From: Candidatus Omnitrophota bacterium
GTDB taxonomy: Bacteria; Ratteibacteria; UBA8468; B48-G9; JAFGKM01
Direction: 5' to 3'
DNA: 57,435 bases
Assembly (NCBI GenBank): GCA_016928555.1
Contig: JAFGKM010000015.1
Coordinates: 1-57,435 of the forward strand
Shown here: positions 1 to 7,480 of the stretch, one piece after another
How positions within the stretch are numbered: position 1 is the stretch's first letter
Layout: each line of letters begins with the position of its first letter
The notes under the pieces: model-generated
Database searches by the model: none
Seen by the model: only the letters and a program-made list of their open reading frames with translations
Told to the model about the DNA's origin: nothing
Position numbers and translations under genes: made by a program

Positions 1-119
1 CAACCTATAACCTATCTACTCCGGACTGTTTTATTTTAATCTATAATCCAGAGTATTCACCTTTTGACTTTTATCGTATCATCTCCTATGTGGAATTTTC
101 AGAGGATGAGTATATTGTC
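1..119. other. Left-edge intergenic stretch, no gene seen
   Basis: Downstream of the Gfo/Idh/MocA gene on its strand. AT-rich, opens with CAACCTATAACCTATCTACT and shows no gene, RNA or clear hairpin. Confidence 0.4.
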
Positions 120-1172
120 TCAGAATACTACTTCTTTGCCTGTTTCAGCGCTTTTGTAAATACCTTCAAGGATTTTAATGACTTCAAGGGATTCTTCCGG
201 TTTTACTGGAACTTCCCTGTCTTTCTTCACGCACTCGAGGAAGGCTCGTATCTCTTCATGGTGCGGAGTAATATTCGGAAGCGAATCAAAACGGATTTCT
301 ATGTCCTGAAGAACGCCTTTCTTTTCCGTGTAAATTTTGCCTTCAGGCCATCTAAGCCCCGCCTCTGTGCCGTAAAGGTTAGTGGAAAAATCTTCCATCT
401 TTTCCATGTTGGCAAGAAAACTGCAGGAAAGAAAAATGGTCCTTCCGTCCGCGAATCTGATGTAACCGGTGGCGAAATCCTCAACATCATAGGATTTTCT
501 GTCCCATTCTCCCCAGGCACCCCGGATATCTGTTCTTTTTGCCAGCTTTGTGCAGGATACCCCTTTAACGGAATGTACCTTAGGGCATCCCATGAACCAG
601 TAGGTAAGGTCAAGGATGTGGACTCCTATGTCAAACATGGGTCCGCCGCCTGAAAGCGCTTTCTTTATGAAGGTATCCCTGCAGGGGACCCCCCTTCTTC
701 TCATTGCGTATGCCACTGCATGATAGATTTCTCCGAAATCTCCGGCGTCTATCATCTTTTTCACCGCCGCACTGTCTTTTCTGAACCTCTGGGGCTGGGC
801 CGCCATAAGCTTCCTGCCGGCTTTTTTCGCTTCCTTTATCATGCCTTCAACCTCTTTTACGCTCACTGCAAGGGGTTTTTCGCAGATAACGTGTTTACCT
901 GCCTTTAAGGAAGCAATCGTTATGGGAAAATGCGAAGTATTCGGGGTGCAGATATCAATTATGTCTATGTCCTTTATCTCCAGCAGTTTCCTGTAGTCGT
1001 CAAAGACATGCGGTATGTTGAACTCTTCCTTTGCTGTCTTTCTCGCTTTCCCGGAAGAGTCAACTGCGCCGAATATCTCAATGTCGTCCAGTTTTTGCCA
1101 GCCCGGCATATGGCAGGCCGTTGCGATTCCGCCGAATCCCACTATCCCCACTCCGTATTTCTTCCCCTTCAT
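120..1172 (-). CDS. Gfo/Idh/MocA-family NAD(P)-dependent oxidoreductase
   Basis: 350 residues. The N-terminus carries a Rossmann nucleotide-binding motif (GIVGFGGIA, residues about 8-16). The family's catalytic EKP signature follows in HVICEKPLAV, and a C-terminal alpha/beta substrate domain contains GGGPMFDIGVHILDL, the usual His-bearing helix. Enzymes of this family oxidise or reduce sugars, inositols and related polyols in the cytoplasm; the substrate cannot be read here. The start at 1172 is chosen because AAGGAG lies just upstream and the nucleotide-binding domain begins immediately. A longer reading would translate the intergenic repeat at 1185-1233 and is rejected. It lies downstream of the acyl-CoA synthetase on the same strand, about 90 bases away. 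Family assignment is firm; the substrate is unknown. Confidence 0.9.
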   Translation of the reverse strand: MKGKKYGVGIVGFGGIATACHMPGWQKLDDIEIFGAVDSSGKARKTAKEEFNIPHVFDDYRKLLEIKDIDIIDICTPNTSHFPITIASLKAGKHVICEKPLAVSVKEVEGMIKEAKKAGRKLMAAQPQRFRKDSAAVKKMIDAGDFGEIYHAVAYAMRRRGVPCRDTFIKKALSGGGPMFDIGVHILDLTYWFMGCPKVHSVKGVSCTKLAKRTDIRGAWGEWDRKSYDVEDFATGYIRFADGRTIFLSCSFLANMEKMEDFSTNLYGTEAGLRWPEGKIYTEKKGVLQDIEIRFDSLPNITPHHEEIRAFLECVKKDREVPVKPEESLEVIKILEGIYKSAETGKEVVF

Positions 1173-1184
1173 GTTCTGCTCCTT

Positions 1185-1233
1185 AAATCCCCCCATACCC
1201 CCCCTTTGCAAAGGGGGGATTAAGAGGGGATTT
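1185..1233. repeat. Dispersed palindromic repeat, CCCCCCTTTGCAAAGGGGGG family (copy 1)
   Basis: A GC-rich palindrome centred on TTTGCAAA with flanking AAATCCCCCC and GGGGATTT. Near-identical copies occur at 6466-6545 and 19490-19539. It lies between the acyl-CoA synthetase and the Gfo/Idh/MocA gene and could form a strong hairpin in RNA. Confidence 0.9.
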
Positions 1234-1260
1234 GATTTTGAATTGTTAATAAGAAAGTAA

Positions 1261-3357
1261 TCAGCCGCTGAAAGCAAACCTGGCGTCAACCGCCACCGCG
1301 CCTTTTCCTTTTTCAAGCGCCATGAGCGGGTTGATATCCATCTCCTCTATCTCCGGGAAGTCTCTGCACAACTGCGAAATTTTCAACAGTACGTCTTTTA
1401 TCGCCTCCGTATCCCTTTCCGTTATGCTTCTGAACCCTTTAAGCATCTTTGCCGTCTTTATCCCGTTAATCATTTCCTGGGCATCCACGTCCGTTACCGG
1501 TATCACCCTGAAAGAAACGTCTTTCAGCAGTTCAACGTATATTCCGCCTAAACCGAACATAAGCAGGTGGTTGAACTGCGGGTCTTTTTTCACGCCGACT
1601 ATAACCTCCGTCCCTCCCGATATGAGCGGCTGTATCTGAACGCCTTCAATCACGGCGTCTTTTTTATATCTTTTTGCCGAAGCAATAATTTCCTTAAATC
1701 CCTGTTCAATCTCTTCCGCGGATGCAAGCCCCACCTTTACTCCGCCGGCTTCCGTTTTATGAAGGATATCAGGGGAGACCAGCTTCATTACTACCGCTCC
1801 TCCTGCCTTCTTGAAATATTTTACGCATTCGCCTGCGTCTTTTGCAAGGAAGGAATCCACCGTTTTTACGCCGTAAGCCGAAAGTATCTGCCTGCCTTCT
1901 ATATCTCCGGCCGTTGTCCTGCCGGATTCTTTAATCCTGCTTATTATGCCTTCGGCGGTTTTTTTGTCAGCATCAAAATTTATCACCTTTCCCTTGTTTT
2001 TATCAACCCACGTTTTATATCCGAGCATGCCCTTCAGCGCGGAAACCGCTCTTTCCGGAAAGGGATAGTTGGGGATGCCTTTCTTCATGAGGATATCAAC
2101 CCCTTCGTTTATTCTCTTGCCGCCCATGAAGCATCCCAGAACCGGTTTCTTATGCGCACCTGCAACCTGCACTGTTATTTCTGCAGTTTCCGGAATCTGG
2201 GTTATGACCTGGGGGGTTAGTATTGAAATGACGGCGTCAACGCTTTTTTCGGCCAGCACGATTTCAAGGGCTTTTCCGTACTTGTCAGCCAGCGCGTCGC
2301 CGAGGACGTCCACGGGGTTGTTGACATTTGCGGCTGGGGAGAGGAAACTTTTTAACGAATTTTTTGCATTTTCAGACAGAACCGCCGGTGCGAGCCCCTG
2401 CGCCTCTATTGCGTCCACCGCCATAACCGCAGGACCTCCAGCATTGGTTACAATGGCCGTTTTGCCGCCTTCGGGCACCGGCTGGTAGGCGAAAGCGACG
2501 GCATAATCAAAGAGTTCCTGCACGGAATTTGCCCTTATGACTCCCGCCTGCTGTAACGCCGCGCTGTAAGCGCTGTCCGAGCCGGCAAGGCTTCCGGTAT
2601 GTGAGGAAACCGCCTTGCTGCCGGCCGATGTTTTGCCTGATTTTACCATTATTATGGGCTTTTTGGCAGATACCTTTTTTGCTTTCTCAATGAATCTTTT
2701 GCCGTCGGTAAGCCCTTCCAGGTAAAGCAGGATGACGTTTGTTTCCGGGTCGTCTCCGAATTCTTCCACGAGGTCGGTCTCAGAGACGTCGGCCATGTTG
2801 CCGAAACTGACGAATTTTGAAAGCCCGATATTCTCTTTTGCCGCCCAGTCCAGAACCGCCGTACCAAGGGCGCCTGACTGCGTTATAAAGGATATTTTCC
2901 CTTTCGGGGGCGCTTCAAAGGCAAAGGATGCGTTAAGGTTGTTAACCGCGTCAATGACTCCGAGGCAGTTGGGCCCTATCATGCGCATCCCGTATTTTTT
3001 CACGATGGCTTTGAGTTCTTCTTCGCTTTTTTTCCCTTCCGCTCCCGCCTCCTTGAAGCCGGCGCTTATGACTATCAGCCCCTTAACTCCTTTTTTCCCG
3101 CATTCTTCCGCGCTTTGAGGTACGTATTTTGAAGGAATTACAATGATTACCAGTTCGGGTTTATCGGGTATTTCAGGGATGCTTTTGTAGGTTTTAAGTC
3201 CGAGGATGTTTTCGTCTGCGGTTGGGTTGACGGGGTAGAGGTTGCCTTTGTACCCGCCGTCAAGCAGGTTTTTCAAAATCTTGTAGCCCAGTTTTTCAGG
3301 GCTTCTTGATGCGCCGACTAAAGCGACGCTGGCGGGAGTGAAAAAACATTTAAGCAT
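1261..3357 (-). CDS. Acyl-CoA synthetase (ADP/NDP-forming), fused alpha and beta subunits
   Basis: 698 residues. The order is a CoA-binding domain (SVALVGASRSPEKLGYKIL near the start), succinyl-CoA-ligase-like domains with the phospho-His segment SHTGSLAG in the middle, and a C-terminal ATP-grasp domain (VVMKLVSPDILHKTEAGGVK; DINPLM near the end). This matches ADP-forming acetyl-CoA synthetase in its fused form, which makes ATP from acetyl-CoA or other acyl-CoAs during fermentation. It fits with the pyruvate:ferredoxin oxidoreductase encoded elsewhere in the window. The start at 3357 follows AAAGGAGA by about 9 bases. The longer upstream reading is translation of the nested repeats at 3395-3527. 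It could equally be a Pat-like protein of the same fold, but no acetyltransferase domain is present. Confidence 0.9.
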   Translation of the reverse strand: MLKCFFTPASVALVGASRSPEKLGYKILKNLLDGGYKGNLYPVNPTADENILGLKTYKSIPEIPDKPELVIIVIPSKYVPQSAEECGKKGVKGLIVISAGFKEAGAEGKKSEEELKAIVKKYGMRMIGPNCLGVIDAVNNLNASFAFEAPPKGKISFITQSGALGTAVLDWAAKENIGLSKFVSFGNMADVSETDLVEEFGDDPETNVILLYLEGLTDGKRFIEKAKKVSAKKPIIMVKSGKTSAGSKAVSSHTGSLAGSDSAYSAALQQAGVIRANSVQELFDYAVAFAYQPVPEGGKTAIVTNAGGPAVMAVDAIEAQGLAPAVLSENAKNSLKSFLSPAANVNNPVDVLGDALADKYGKALEIVLAEKSVDAVISILTPQVITQIPETAEITVQVAGAHKKPVLGCFMGGKRINEGVDILMKKGIPNYPFPERAVSALKGMLGYKTWVDKNKGKVINFDADKKTAEGIISRIKESGRTTAGDIEGRQILSAYGVKTVDSFLAKDAGECVKYFKKAGGAVVMKLVSPDILHKTEAGGVKVGLASAEEIEQGFKEIIASAKRYKKDAVIEGVQIQPLISGGTEVIVGVKKDPQFNHLLMFGLGGIYVELLKDVSFRVIPVTDVDAQEMINGIKTAKMLKGFRSITERDTEAIKDVLLKISQLCRDFPEIEEMDINPLMALEKGKGAVAVDARFAFSG

Positions 3358-3394
3358 GATGACAATCTCCTTTGTTTCTTTACACCATTTTTTT

Positions 3395-3527
3395 GTCATT
3401 GCGAGACGGAAAAGATTGCCCCCCCACCTATCTTCCTCCCCCTCGAGGGGGGAGGATAAAAGGAGAGGGTGAATATTTAGCGGCAATCTAATCGAGATTG
3501 CTTCGTCGTTCCTCTCCTCGCAATGAC
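3395..3527. repeat. Composite intergenic repeat: one palindrome nested in another
   Basis: The outer arms GTCATTGCGAG (3395-3405) and CTCGCAATGAC (3517-3527) are exact inverted copies. Between them lies a second element centred on CCTCCCCCTCGAGGGGGGAGG-like sequence (about 3418-3475) with its own arms. A fragment related to the outer element recurs near 9851-9882. Confidence 0.8.
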
Positions 3528-3551
3528 AAGCAGTGAAGGATTATTGATTTG

Positions 3552-3581
3552 ATTATAACAAACTGTAATAAAATATTACAA
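3552..3581 (-). promoter_or_regulatory. Candidate promoter of the acyl-CoA synthetase gene with an internal palindrome
   Basis: On the minus strand, TTGTAA (3576-3581) and TATAAT (3552-3557) are separated by 18 bases. A perfect palindrome, TGTAATA-AAA-TATTACA (3564-3580), covers the spacer and most of the -35, an expected place for a repressor site. Neither element has been tested; the regulator is unknown. Confidence 0.5.
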
Positions 3582-3604
3582 ATCCGTAAAAAAGTCAAAA
3601 ATTC

Positions 3605-3633
3605 TTGACTTATGCCTCCTGACCGAGTAAAAT
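3605..3633 (+). promoter_or_regulatory. Candidate tyrS promoter implying a nearly leaderless mRNA
   Basis: TTGACT (3605-3610) and TAAAAT (3628-3633) are 17 bases apart. Transcription would start near 3640, only a few bases before the ATG at 3644. This agrees with the absence of a Shine-Dalgarno sequence ahead of tyrS. Confidence 0.5.
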
Positions 3634-3643
3634 TGGACGTATC

Positions 3644-4861
3644 ATGAACGAGACAGAAAAGCAGTTAAGCGTGATTGAAAAAAACACCGCGGAGATTATA
3701 GAAGAGAGGGAGTTAAAGGAGAAAATCAGCAATTCTCTTGAAAAAAACATCCCTTTGAGGATTAAGTACGGCATAGACCCCACCGCTCCCGAGATACACC
3801 TCGGGCATACGGTCCCAATCAAAAAACTCAGGGATTTCCAGGATCTCGGCCACAGGGTTCTGTTTTTGATAGGCGATTTTACCGCAAGGATTGGAGACCC
3901 CACGGGCAGGAACGAGACGCGCCCCATCCTGTCAGTTGAGCAGATACAATCAAACCTTTCAAGGTACAGGGAGCAGGCGGGCAAAATCCTTGACCTTTCA
4001 AAGACGGAATTCGTTTATAATTCCGAATGGCTGTCAAAGCTCACCCTTGAGGAAGTCATAAAACTCACCTCTGTTTTTACCATTGCGCAGATTCTGGAGA
4101 GAGAGGATTTCTCCCAGAGGTATCGGTCCGGCAGGCCGATATGCCTGCAGGAGTTTTTATATCCGCTCCTTCAGGGATATGACTCTTACGCCCTTAACGC
4201 CGACATAGAAATCGGGGCGACAGAGCAGAAGTTCAATCTCCTTGCAGGCAGGACCATACAGGATGCTTTCGGACAGCAGAAGCAGGTGGTGATAACCATG
4301 CCCATTCTCGTGGGCACGGACGGCGGCAGGAAGATGAGCAAGACGTATAACAACCATATCCCCATAGAGATATCAGCGGACGAGATGTTCGGAAAAGTGA
4401 TGTCAATCCCCGACGGGACAATGGAGGAATATTTCCGCCTGCTGACAGGGATTGCGGAAACGGAATTCAGGGAGATTATCAAAAACAACCCGAGGCAGGC
4501 GAAAGGCATGCTTGCTAAGGAAATAGTAAAGAATTATTTCGGCGCCGCCGCCGCAGAGGAATCCGAGAAGGAGTTTGAAAAAATATTCAGAGAAAAGCAG
4601 GCGCCGTCGGATATCCCTGAATTCACCGTGGGAAAAAACCTTCTGGATTCCGCGGGAACTGCCTGCATATTGGATATTATCGCCGGCTCCGGGCTTCTTT
4701 CCTCAAAGGCCGAGGCGAAAAGGATGGTTGTACAGAATGCTGTAAAGCTGGATAACCAGACAATAAGCGACCCTTCAGCCAGGATAGCCGTAAAAGACGG
4801 GCAGGTGTTGAAGGTCGGCAAACGCAAATTCATAAAACTTACAACCGGGGTCAACTCTTGA
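3644..4861 (+). CDS. tyrS: Tyrosyl-tRNA synthetase
   Basis: 405 residues, normal family length. Class I signatures are present: HLGH (residues 52-55) and KMSKT (231-235), with the tyrosine-pocket segment around QGYDSY. A C-terminal S4-like RNA-binding domain follows (GLLSSKAEAKRMVVQNAVKL). It charges tRNA-Tyr in the cytoplasm. No ribosome-binding site is visible and a promoter lies almost on the start codon, so translation may be leaderless. The last residues (GVNS) are encoded by the left arm of the long inverted repeat at 4847-4927, past the point where the conserved sequence ends. No T-box leader was seen. Confidence 0.97.
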   Translation: MNETEKQLSVIEKNTAEIIEERELKEKISNSLEKNIPLRIKYGIDPTAPEIHLGHTVPIKKLRDFQDLGHRVLFLIGDFTARIGDPTGRNETRPILSVEQIQSNLSRYREQAGKILDLSKTEFVYNSEWLSKLTLEEVIKLTSVFTIAQILEREDFSQRYRSGRPICLQEFLYPLLQGYDSYALNADIEIGATEQKFNLLAGRTIQDAFGQQKQVVITMPILVGTDGGRKMSKTYNNHIPIEISADEMFGKVMSIPDGTMEEYFRLLTGIAETEFREIIKNNPRQAKGMLAKEIVKNYFGAAAAEESEKEFEKIFREKQAPSDIPEFTVGKNLLDSAGTACILDIIAGSGLLSSKAEAKRMVVQNAVKLDNQTISDPSARIAVKDGQVLKVGKRKFIKLTTGVNS

Positions 4862-4927
4862 CACTTGACACTTTTATAAAAATGGTTGAAATAATAAGCG
4901 GGATGTCAAGTGTCAAGAGTTGACCCC
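4847..4927. repeat. Perfect 24-bp inverted repeat overlapping the tyrS stop
   Basis: Left arm 4847-4870 begins GGGGTCAACTCTTGACACTT. Right arm 4904-4927 is its exact reverse complement, with a 33-base loop. The left arm encodes the last codons and the stop of tyrS. No U-run follows, so an ordinary intrinsic terminator is not clear, although the hairpin could stabilise or end the transcript. Confidence 0.9.
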
Positions 4928-4939
4928 ATGGAGTAGAGA

Positions 4940-5608
4940 ATGGAGAGGAAAATAAGGGAACAGTTGAGCGAATACGGTAAAAAACTTGTGGAGAAAGGGC
5001 TTGTTGCCGGGCCCGGCGGGAACATAAGCGCAAGAGAGGGGGAGCATGTTTTCCTTTCTCCGAGCGGCTTCTTCCTCGACGAGATAGAGGAAAAGGATTG
5101 GGTTAAAGTAGATATCAACACAGGCAAGGTCTTCGGGGATTTGAGGCCCACCTGCGAGACTTCAATGCATCTGGGCATCTATCTTGAAAGGGAAGAGATA
5201 AAAGCCGTTATACATACCCATCCTCCCATAACCGTAGGATTGATATCCGCAGGAGTAAAATTCAAGCCTGTTTTCCCTGATTACGTGGCTTTGCTCGGGA
5301 GGGAAGTTCCCGTGATTGAATATGTTGTTCCTGCCGGAGAGGCGATAAGGAAAGCCGTCGTGGGAAAGATAAAAAAATATGATACGGTTCTCCTGAAAAA
5401 CCACGGGGTGGTATGCGCAGGAGAGACGTTGAGAGAGGCGTTTGTGAGAAGCTGGCTTGTTGAGGAAACAGCAAAGACAATATTCGTCGGCAAGGTTGCC
5501 GGCAACCTCAAGTGCCTGAACCTCAGGGAAATTGAAGACGTGGAGAATCTTGAAGCGGAGGACTACAGAAAAACTCTCCTGAAGCAAAATTCCGATAAAG
5601 ACAAATGA
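4940..5608 (+). CDS. Class II aldolase (AraD/FucA family)
   Basis: 222 residues, standard for stand-alone fuculose-/rhamnulose-phosphate-type aldolases and ribulose-phosphate epimerases. The metal-binding site is complete: HTHPP (H92, H94) and KNHGVV (H155), with a candidate acid residue E73 in TCETSMH. The N-terminal GGNIS phosphate-binding segment is present (residues 27-31). It should cleave or epimerise a phosphorylated sugar in the cytoplasm; the substrate is not readable. GGAG precedes the ATG by six bases. Its stop overlaps the folP start (ATGA), so the two are translationally coupled. Two genes further on lies an SDR that looks like the remainder of a bifunctional aldolase-dehydrogenase, which suggests the two may act together. 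Confidence 0.92.
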   Translation: MERKIREQLSEYGKKLVEKGLVAGPGGNISAREGEHVFLSPSGFFLDEIEEKDWVKVDINTGKVFGDLRPTCETSMHLGIYLEREEIKAVIHTHPPITVGLISAGVKFKPVFPDYVALLGREVPVIEYVVPAGEAIRKAVVGKIKKYDTVLLKNHGVVCAGETLREAFVRSWLVEETAKTIFVGKVAGNLKCLNLREIEDVENLEAEDYRKTLLKQNSDKDK

Positions 5609-6504
5609 TGCAATTCTGGAATATTTGCGGAAAGACGGTCAATACGAAAAGATTTATGCTGATGGGGATACTCAATATTACGCCGGATTCTTTTTATTCC
5701 GGCTCAAGATATCCCGATTTTGAAAAAGCTGTGGAACGTGCGAAAGAGATGGCGGACGAAGGGGCCGATATCATAGATATAGGCGGGGAATCCACCCGGC
5801 CGGGCAGTGAAAAAATTTTTGCAGACGAAGAAACAGAAAGGGTTGCCCCCCTCATAAAACTGCTTTCCAAAGAAACGGATGTTCTTATATCCTGCGATAC
5901 TTACAAGTATAAAGTGGCGGAAAAAGCGATTGAGGCGGGAGCGTCAATAATCAACGATATCTCGGCGTTTTCCATGGACGGCAAACTTCTTGACATTGTG
6001 AAAGATTCCGGCTGCGGCTATGTGCTTATGCATATGAAGGGAACGCCCGCCGATATGCAGAAAGCGCCTTTTTATCAGGATGCGGTCTCTGAAATATACA
6101 ATTTCCTTGATGAGAAACTAAAATGGATGGCGGATAACGGAATTAATCCGCAGAGCGTTGTTGTTGACACTGGCATCGGGTTCGGGAAAAGACCGGAAGA
6201 TAATCTCTCATTGCTGAATAATCTTGACCGGTTTAAAAAATTAGGGAGGCCGGTAATGGTAGGCACGTCAAGGAAGTCTTTTATAGGCAAAATCCTGAGT
6301 GAACTGCCTGCGGAAGAACGCCTTGAGGGTTCGCTTGCCTCTGCGGTGCTCGCGTATGCAAAAGGCGCATCAATATTCAGGGTGCACGACGTAAAGGAAA
6401 CAGGGCGCGCCCTTGCCGTAGCCGATGCGATTTTGCACGTTGACAAGGGAAGAAGTGCAATTCCCAAATCCCCCCCAACCCCCCTTTTGCAAAGGGGGGA
6501 TTAA
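5605..6504 (+). CDS. folP: Dihydropteroate synthase
   Basis: 299 residues. Signatures of the pterin-binding TIM barrel are seen: MGILNITPDSFYSG near residue 20, DIGGESTRPGS, VDTGIGFGKR and GTSRKSF. It joins 4-aminobenzoate to the pterin diphosphate in folate synthesis. The start overlaps the upstream aldolase stop. The conserved domain ends near ALAVADAILHV. The final residues (KSPPTPLLQRGD) are translated from a copy of the dispersed repeat, so the original C-terminus has been extended or replaced by repeat sequence. Function is firm; effect of the tail is unknown. Confidence 0.96.
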   Translation: MMQFWNICGKTVNTKRFMLMGILNITPDSFYSGSRYPDFEKAVERAKEMADEGADIIDIGGESTRPGSEKIFADEETERVAPLIKLLSKETDVLISCDTYKYKVAEKAIEAGASIINDISAFSMDGKLLDIVKDSGCGYVLMHMKGTPADMQKAPFYQDAVSEIYNFLDEKLKWMADNGINPQSVVVDTGIGFGKRPEDNLSLLNNLDRFKKLGRPVMVGTSRKSFIGKILSELPAEERLEGSLASAVLAYAKGASIFRVHDVKETGRALAVADAILHVDKGRSAIPKSPPTPLLQRGD

Positions 6505-6545
6505 GAGGTTCCCTCCTTTAACAAAGGAGGGTTAGGGAGGATTTG
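6466..6545. repeat. Double copy of the TTTGCAAA/TTTAACAAA palindromic repeat
   Basis: A first palindrome around CCCCTTTTGCAAAGGGG is followed directly by a diverged one around CCCTCCTTTAACAAAGGAGGG. The first half encodes the folP C-terminus and supplies its TAA stop. Related to 1185-1233 and 19490-19539. Confidence 0.88.
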
Positions 6546-6562
6546 GATAAAGGAGGCATACA

Positions 6563-7453
6563 ATGCCGGAAGCAGATGTGAACAGGGAAGAGAAAAATTT
6601 TTATGAAAATATCAAGATGAAAACTCCGGGGTTTTTCCTCAAGGGCTCAAACTCTCTTGACTGGGGAATGAAAAACAGGCTTGCGCGGATATTTGACCCG
6701 GGAACAGGCAGGACGGTCATGCTTGCCATAGACCACGGTTATTTTCAGGGTCCTACGACAGGGCTGGAGCGCATTGACCTGAACATTGTTCCGCTGATTC
6801 CTTATGCGGACGCCCTGATGCTGACGCGCGGCATTTTAAGGACTACGATACCCCCTTCTTCCGGGAAAGCGGTTGTCATGCGCGCCAGCGGAGGCCCCAG
6901 CATCCTGAAAGAACTTTCAAACGAAGAGATAGCCGTTGATATGGAAGATGCCATACGCATGAATGTATCTGCGGTGGCGATACAGGTCTTTATCGGAGGC
7001 GAATACGAAACACGCTCGGTGCATAACATGACGCGCCTTGTGGATGCGGGACTGCGTTACGGCATACCCGTTCTCGCCGTAACAGCAGTAGGCAAGGACA
7101 TGGTCAGGGATGCGAAGTATTTCCGGCTTGCCTGCCGCATATGCGCGGAACTCGGCGCTCATTTTGTCAAAACATACTATATCCCCGAGGGCTTTGAGAC
7201 GGTTACGGCATCCTGCCCTGTTCCGGTCGTAATGGCGGGAGGCAAGAAGATTTCTGTTCTTGACGCCCTGACTATGGCGTACAATGCAATTCAGCAGGGA
7301 GCCGCAGGCGTGGATATGGGGCGAAACATCTTTCAGAGCGATGCCCCGATTGCCATGATTAAGGCGGTGAGAAGCGTTGTCCATAAAAATATGAAGCCCG
7401 CAGAAGCTTATGAGCTCTATAAGTCGTTGAGCAAAAGGAAGAAAGGTAAATAA
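6563..7453 (+). CDS. lsrF: LsrF-type thiolase / class I aldolase (DhnA family)
   Basis: 296 residues, nearly the length of E. coli LsrF. Long stretches resemble that protein: [36 protein letters not shown] and [11 protein letters not shown]. The Schiff-base lysine is K203 (FVKTYY) and D57 is in AIDHGY, both at the positions I recall from LsrF. LsrF cleaves a phosphorylated autoinducer-2 product with CoA in E. coli. No lsr transporter, kinase LsrK or LsrG is visible here, so the real substrate may be another phosphorylated ketose. AAGGAGG precedes the ATG. Neighbours are folP and an SDR, and a class II aldolase lies two genes upstream. Family is firm; the pathway is open. Confidence 0.88.
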   Translation: MPEADVNREEKNFYENIKMKTPGFFLKGSNSLDWGMKNRLARIFDPGTGRTVMLAIDHGYFQGPTTGLERIDLNIVPLIPYADALMLTRGILRTTIPPSSGKAVVMRASGGPSILKELSNEEIAVDMEDAIRMNVSAVAIQVFIGGEYETRSVHNMTRLVDAGLRYGIPVLAVTAVGKDMVRDAKYFRLACRICAELGAHFVKTYYIPEGFETVTASCPVPVVMAGGKKISVLDALTMAYNAIQQGAAGVDMGRNIFQSDAPIAMIKAVRSVVHKNMKPAEAYELYKSLSKRKKGK

Positions 7454-7480
7454 ACGTTTCTGAAAATGCGGCGGAGAAAT

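Noticed and set aside
90-653. Open frame of 187 codons on the plus strand
   Set aside because: It lies opposite the well-supported oxidoreductase gene, has no ribosome site and no recognisable protein.
3357-3486. Longer N-terminus for the acyl-CoA synthetase
   Set aside because: It translates the nested repeats and is not conserved; AAAGGAGA marks the start at 3357.
3541-3643. T-box leader before tyrS, and likewise at 19353-19560 before proS
   Set aside because: No T-box consensus or anti-terminator is visible, and the tyrS gap would allow only a few bases of leader.
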